Shown here: positions 60,933 to 64,000 of the stretch, piece after piece | Layout of the letters: every line of letters starts with the position of its first letter | Numbering within the stretch: the first letter of the stretch is position 1 | Source: an uncultured Aquimarina sp. | GTDB lineage: Bacteria > Bacteroidota > Bacteroidia > Flavobacteriales > Flavobacteriaceae | Direction: 5' to 3' | Assembly: GCF_947492405.1 (NCBI RefSeq) | Contig: NZ_CANLMP010000002.1 | Location: 248,001 to 312,000 of the forward strand | Length of the DNA: 64,000 bases | Notes under the pieces: model-generated | Seen by the model: only the letters and a program-made list of their open reading frames with translations | Told to the model about the DNA's origin: nothing | Databases searched by the model: none | Program-made: the position numbers and the translations under genes

Positions 60933-63338
60933 ATGGAATCAAATATGATTTATATGCCAATTGTTTTGGCAATATTAGGGCTTATTTATATGCTAGTTAA
61001 AAAATCTTGGGTAATGAAACAAGATGCTGGTGATGGTAAAATGAAAGAAATTTCAGATCATATATACGAAGGAGCCTTAGCTTTTTTAAATGCGGAGTAC
61101 AAATTACTTGCGATATTTGTGTTGATAGTTAGTGTATTACTAACAATTGTTTCTTTTGTAGTACCTACTACTCATTGGTTAATTGTAATTGCTTTTATAT
61201 TCGGAGCTGTTTTCTCTGCTTTTGCAGGTAATATAGGAATGAAAATAGCTACAAAAACTAATGTAAGAACAACGCAAGCCGCTCGTACTAGTTTACCAAA
61301 TGCACTTAAAATTTCTTTTGGAGGAGGTACTGTAATGGGACTTGGTGTTGCAGGTTTAGCTGTATTAGGCTTGACCGCTTTCTTCATATTCTTTTTTCAC
61401 TTTTTTATGGGTGGAGAATGGACCAACACAATGGATATGACTATTGTCCTTGAGACTTTAGCCGGATTCTCTTTGGGAGCTGAATCTATTGCTCTATTTG
61501 CTCGTGTAGGTGGAGGTATCTATACGAAAGCAGCTGATGTAGGAGCAGATTTAGTAGGTAAAGTCGAAGCGGGTATTCCTGAAGACGACCCACGTAATCC
61601 TGCTACAATTGCAGATAATGTTGGAGATAATGTTGGAGATGTTGCAGGTATGGGTGCTGATTTATTCGGTTCTTATGTGGCAACTGTATTAGCCGCAATG
61701 GTACTTGGAAACTACGTGATCAAGGATATGGGAGGTGCAATCTCTGATCTTTTTGGAGGTATTGGCCCAATCTTATTACCTATGGCAATTGCTGGTGCAG
61801 GAATTATCATCTCTGTTATTGGTACCATGTTGGTAAAAATCAAAAGCAATGATGCTAAAGAAGCTCAAGTAATGGGAGCACTTAATGTTGGTAATTGGAC
61901 ATCAATTATATTGGTAGCGGTAGCTTGTTTTGCTTTGTGTAAGTGGATGCTTCCGGAAACAATGAAAATGGAGTTCTTTGGAGAAGGACTTATAGAGATT
62001 TCTGCAATGCGCGTATTTTATGCAACACTTGTTGGTCTAGTAGTTGGAGCTGTAATATCATCAGTAACTGAGTACTACACAGGATTAGGTAAATCTCCAA
62101 TCCTTAAAATTGTACAACAATCAAGCACAGGTGCCGGAACCAATATTATAGCAGGTTTGGCAACCGGTATGATTTCCACCTTCCCTTCTGTATTATTATT
62201 TGCAGGAGCTATCTGGGCCTCTTATGCATTTGCAGGATTTTATGGAGTAGCATTAGCGGCTTCTGCTATGATGGCAACAACAGCTATGCAATTGGCAATT
62301 GACGCATTTGGACCAATATCGGATAATGCTGGAGGAATTGCAGAAATGAGCGAACAAGAACCAATCGTAAGAGAACGTACTGATATATTAGATTCAGTTG
62401 GAAACACAACGGCTGCAACAGGAAAAGGATTTGCGATTGCTTCTGCTGCATTAACATCTTTAGCATTATTTGCCGCTTATGTAACCTTTACAGGGATAGA
62501 TGGAATCAATATTTTTAAAGCGCCAGTATTAGCAATGTTATTTGTCGGAGGAATGGTACCCGTAGTATTTTCTGCCTTAGCAATGAATGCCGTTGGGAAA
62601 GCAGCAATGGAAATGGTGCAGGAAGTACGTCGTCAGTTTAGAGACATCCCAGGAATTATGGAAGGTACAGGAAAACCTGAATATGATAAGTGTGTTGCAA
62701 TTTCGACACAAGCTTCCTTAAAGGAAATGATGTTACCTGGACTACTAACTATTGGATTTCCTTTAGTAATAGCATTTGTTCCATTATTATTCGGAATGAA
62801 CACCTTAGCAATTGCCGAAATGCTAGGAGGATATATGGCAGGGGTAACTGTATCTGGTGTTTTATGGGCAATATTCCAAAATAATGCAGGTGGAGCCTGG
62901 GATAATGCAAAAAAATCATTTGAAGCTGGCGTAGAGATTAATGGAGAGATGACGTATAAAGGTTCTGATGCTCATAAAGCTGCCGTGACTGGTGATACAG
63001 TTGGGGATCCTTTCAAAGATACTTCAGGACCATCTATGAACATACTAATCAAATTAACATGTCTTATCGGACTTGTAATTGCTCCAATTCTTGGCGGTCA
63101 CACTTCTGAAACAGCTGTAGCGACTAATGAAATAGAAGTTATAGAGACTAAATCATCTTCTAACCCTGTTGAAAAACAAATTGAAGTTAAGATGAATATG
63201 AATGGGGACTTAGCGAATGCCGAAGTTACTATTACAAAGACTGAAAATGGCAATACTTCTGTAGAAACTAAAAAATTAAAAGGCACAGAAGAAGAAGTGA
63301 AAATTAAAATTGAAGAAATTAGAGCCTCTATAAAATAA
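60933..63338 (+). CDS. hppA: Ion-translocating membrane pyrophosphatase
   Basis: An 801-residue integral membrane enzyme that couples pyrophosphate hydrolysis to Na+ or H+ export. About 16 TM helices are visible. Substrate motifs: [20 protein letters not shown], then [20 protein letters not shown], and [16 protein letters not shown] near the end. [13 protein letters not shown] has Ala where K+-independent enzymes have Lys, so this is the K+-dependent type; Na+ versus H+ cannot be fixed by eye. After the last helix (about residue 721) there is an extra 80-residue hydrophilic tail (GHTSETAV to the end), Glu/Lys-rich, not found in the usual enzyme. Confidence 0.96.
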   Translation: MESNMIYMPIVLAILGLIYMLVKKSWVMKQDAGDGKMKEISDHIYEGALAFLNAEYKLLAIFVLIVSVLLTIVSFVVPTTHWLIVIAFIFGAVFSAFAGNIGMKIATKTNVRTTQAARTSLPNALKISFGGGTVMGLGVAGLAVLGLTAFFIFFFHFFMGGEWTNTMDMTIVLETLAGFSLGAESIALFARVGGGIYTKAADVGADLVGKVEAGIPEDDPRNPATIADNVGDNVGDVAGMGADLFGSYVATVLAAMVLGNYVIKDMGGAISDLFGGIGPILLPMAIAGAGIIISVIGTMLVKIKSNDAKEAQVMGALNVGNWTSIILVAVACFALCKWMLPETMKMEFFGEGLIEISAMRVFYATLVGLVVGAVISSVTEYYTGLGKSPILKIVQQSSTGAGTNIIAGLATGMISTFPSVLLFAGAIWASYAFAGFYGVALAASAMMATTAMQLAIDAFGPISDNAGGIAEMSEQEPIVRERTDILDSVGNTTAATGKGFAIASAALTSLALFAAYVTFTGIDGINIFKAPVLAMLFVGGMVPVVFSALAMNAVGKAAMEMVQEVRRQFRDIPGIMEGTGKPEYDKCVAISTQASLKEMMLPGLLTIGFPLVIAFVPLLFGMNTLAIAEMLGGYMAGVTVSGVLWAIFQNNAGGAWDNAKKSFEAGVEINGEMTYKGSDAHKAAVTGDTVGDPFKDTSGPSMNILIKLTCLIGLVIAPILGGHTSETAVATNEIEVIETKSSSNPVEKQIEVKMNMNGDLANAEVTITKTENGNTSVETKKLKGTEEEVKIKIEEIRASIK

Positions 63339-63363
63339 TTATCAAAAGCTATTTAATAAAGAG

Positions 63364-63387
63364 CCTCGCTAATTAGCGGGGTTTTTT
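63364..63387 (+). terminator. Terminator after hppA
   Basis: CCTCGCT (63364-63370), four-base loop, AGCGGGG (63375-63381, one G:T pair), then six T. Confidence 0.85.
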
Positions 63388-63411
63388 ATCTTTATACTTT
63401 AAGAAAAATCT

Positions 63412-64000
63412 ATGTTTAAAAAAAAACCATTACGAATTAATTCTTATCTAGGATATGGTACAACAACCAGATTAAGAGCTACCGGCAGAGCTTTAGAAGA
63501 CGAAAACATTAATTTTGATGGTAACACAGGGATTCTTAGAACATTATACAATATATTTAAACAGTTTGAAAGTGATGAAATAAAAAAAGCGCACATTGAA
63601 CTAAAACTATCAAATGGCCAAAAATTCTCTACAACCACCGACTCAGAAGGATACTATAATTTTGATGAGCTTTTATCAAACCCTCTTGAATTAACAAATA
63701 AAGAAGAATGGACACCCTATATTGTTTCCTACAAAAGTAATAGTAAAAGGATCATACAGGATAACATATTTGAAGGAAAAATGTTAACACCTTCTATGAA
63801 GGCTTCATACGGTGTCATAAGTGATATTGATGATACAATTTTACATACTGGAGTTGCTTCGTTTTTCAAATGGAGAGTGATTGCAAATACTTTTTTTAAA
63901 AATTTTGACAGACGATTGCCTCTGGAAGGAACCGTTCAATTCTATCAAGAATTAAAACTAGGCAAAAACACTTCACCTGTTAATCCCATATTTTATGTTA
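63412..64000 (+). CDS. App1-family phosphatidate phosphatase-like protein (3' end outside window)
   Basis: An ATG at 63412 opens a frame that runs to the window edge without a stop, at least 196 residues. It reads MFKKKPLRINSYLGYGTTTR, then a beta domain (IELKLSNGQKFSTTTDSEGY), and then the catalytic entry of the App1/DUF2183 family, GVISDIDDTILHTGVAS, whose DxDxT is the HAD-type phosphatase motif. Related yeast App1 is a phosphatidate phosphatase; the bacterial role is unknown. It follows the hppA terminator by 24 bases. Confidence 0.9.
   Translation, partial: MFKKKPLRINSYLGYGTTTRLRATGRALEDENINFDGNTGILRTLYNIFKQFESDEIKKAHIELKLSNGQKFSTTTDSEGYYNFDELLSNPLELTNKEEWTPYIVSYKSNSKRIIQDNIFEGKMLTPSMKASYGVISDIDDTILHTGVASFFKWRVIANTFFKNFDRRLPLEGTVQFYQELKLGKNTSPVNPIFYV

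Noticed and set aside
1..64000. CRISPR arrays, tRNA and rRNA genes, insertion sequences and prophage genes
   Set aside because: Read for regularly spaced repeats, cloverleaf-like stretches, transposase motifs and phage structural genes; none were seen.

Overview
This window is chromosomal DNA of a low-GC, AT-rich member of the Bacteroidota, almost certainly a marine-type Flavobacteriaceae (an Aquimarina-like genome would fit, but genus is inference). The signs are the TAnnTTTG promoter boxes, four secreted proteins ending in type IX secretion (T9SS) sorting domains, the GLPGLI, DUF5686 and 2TM families, and typically flavobacterial MetK, EtfAB, PdhB and sodium/proton pyrophosphatase genes. 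I saw no tRNA, rRNA, CRISPR array, transposase or prophage gene. Coding density is high and genes lie on both strands in short operons.

Layout. 1-2.3 kb: the 3' part of metK, then three small secreted proteins, two of them tandem paralogues. 2.3-3.9 kb (minus): DoxX, a DUF302 lipoprotein and an unknown lipoprotein. 4.0-11.1 kb: an outer-membrane beta-barrel gene and two GLPGLI genes on the minus strand, divergent from a histidine kinase/response regulator pair. The shared intergenic region carries three copies of GTTAA at exact 10-bp spacing, so this looks like one envelope-response module. 11.2-18.3 kb: deoxynucleoside kinase, a Glu-rich lipoprotein, DUF2461, KDO transferase waaA, a T9SS-exported lipase-like protein and a DegT-type sugar aminotransferase. 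18.3-21.2 kb: a SNF2 helicase split by a -1 frameshift at a run of ten A. 21.4-25.7 kb: a secreted amidohydrolase/TlpA/esterase operon and a haloalkane dehalogenase-like gene. 25.8-29.5 kb (minus): fabD and a LytTR/TPR-kinase pair.

29.6-35.9 kb is a detoxification-like island under two local regulators. A TetR gene has matching 18-bp operators before itself and before a DUF1348/lipoprotein-hydrolase operon. An Rrf2 gene has matching 25-bp operators before itself and before a hydrolase/NmrA/flavin-oxidase-like/NTF2-like operon. 36-47.3 kb holds three large T9SS-exported polysaccharide-active proteins (beta-helix, GH5, and an unusual TIM barrel). All three share one undesignated module of about 100 residues. 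Between them lie a fructosamine kinase homologue, a dihydrofolate reductase fused to a two-helix membrane domain, and a class V aminotransferase. There is no SusC/SusD pair, so it is not a classical PUL.

47.5-53.5 kb: a glycogen-binding-like domain protein, DUF427, ergothioneine genes egtD and egtB, a TonB-domain protein, thyA and a nucleoside transporter with an added N-terminal beta domain. 53.6-64 kb: a bifunctional nuclease gene, etfBA, pdhB (divergent, with a perfect 26-bp palindrome between), a DUF5686 outer-membrane protein, soluble and membrane pyrophosphatases, and the start of an App1-family phosphatase gene cut by the window end.

Strongest leads: the two paired-operator regulons, the GTTAA-repeat two-component/GLPGLI module, the frameshifted SNF2 gene, the membrane-DHFR fusion, and the module shared by the three T9SS cargo proteins. 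All family names come from motif recognition by eye; no database search was run.
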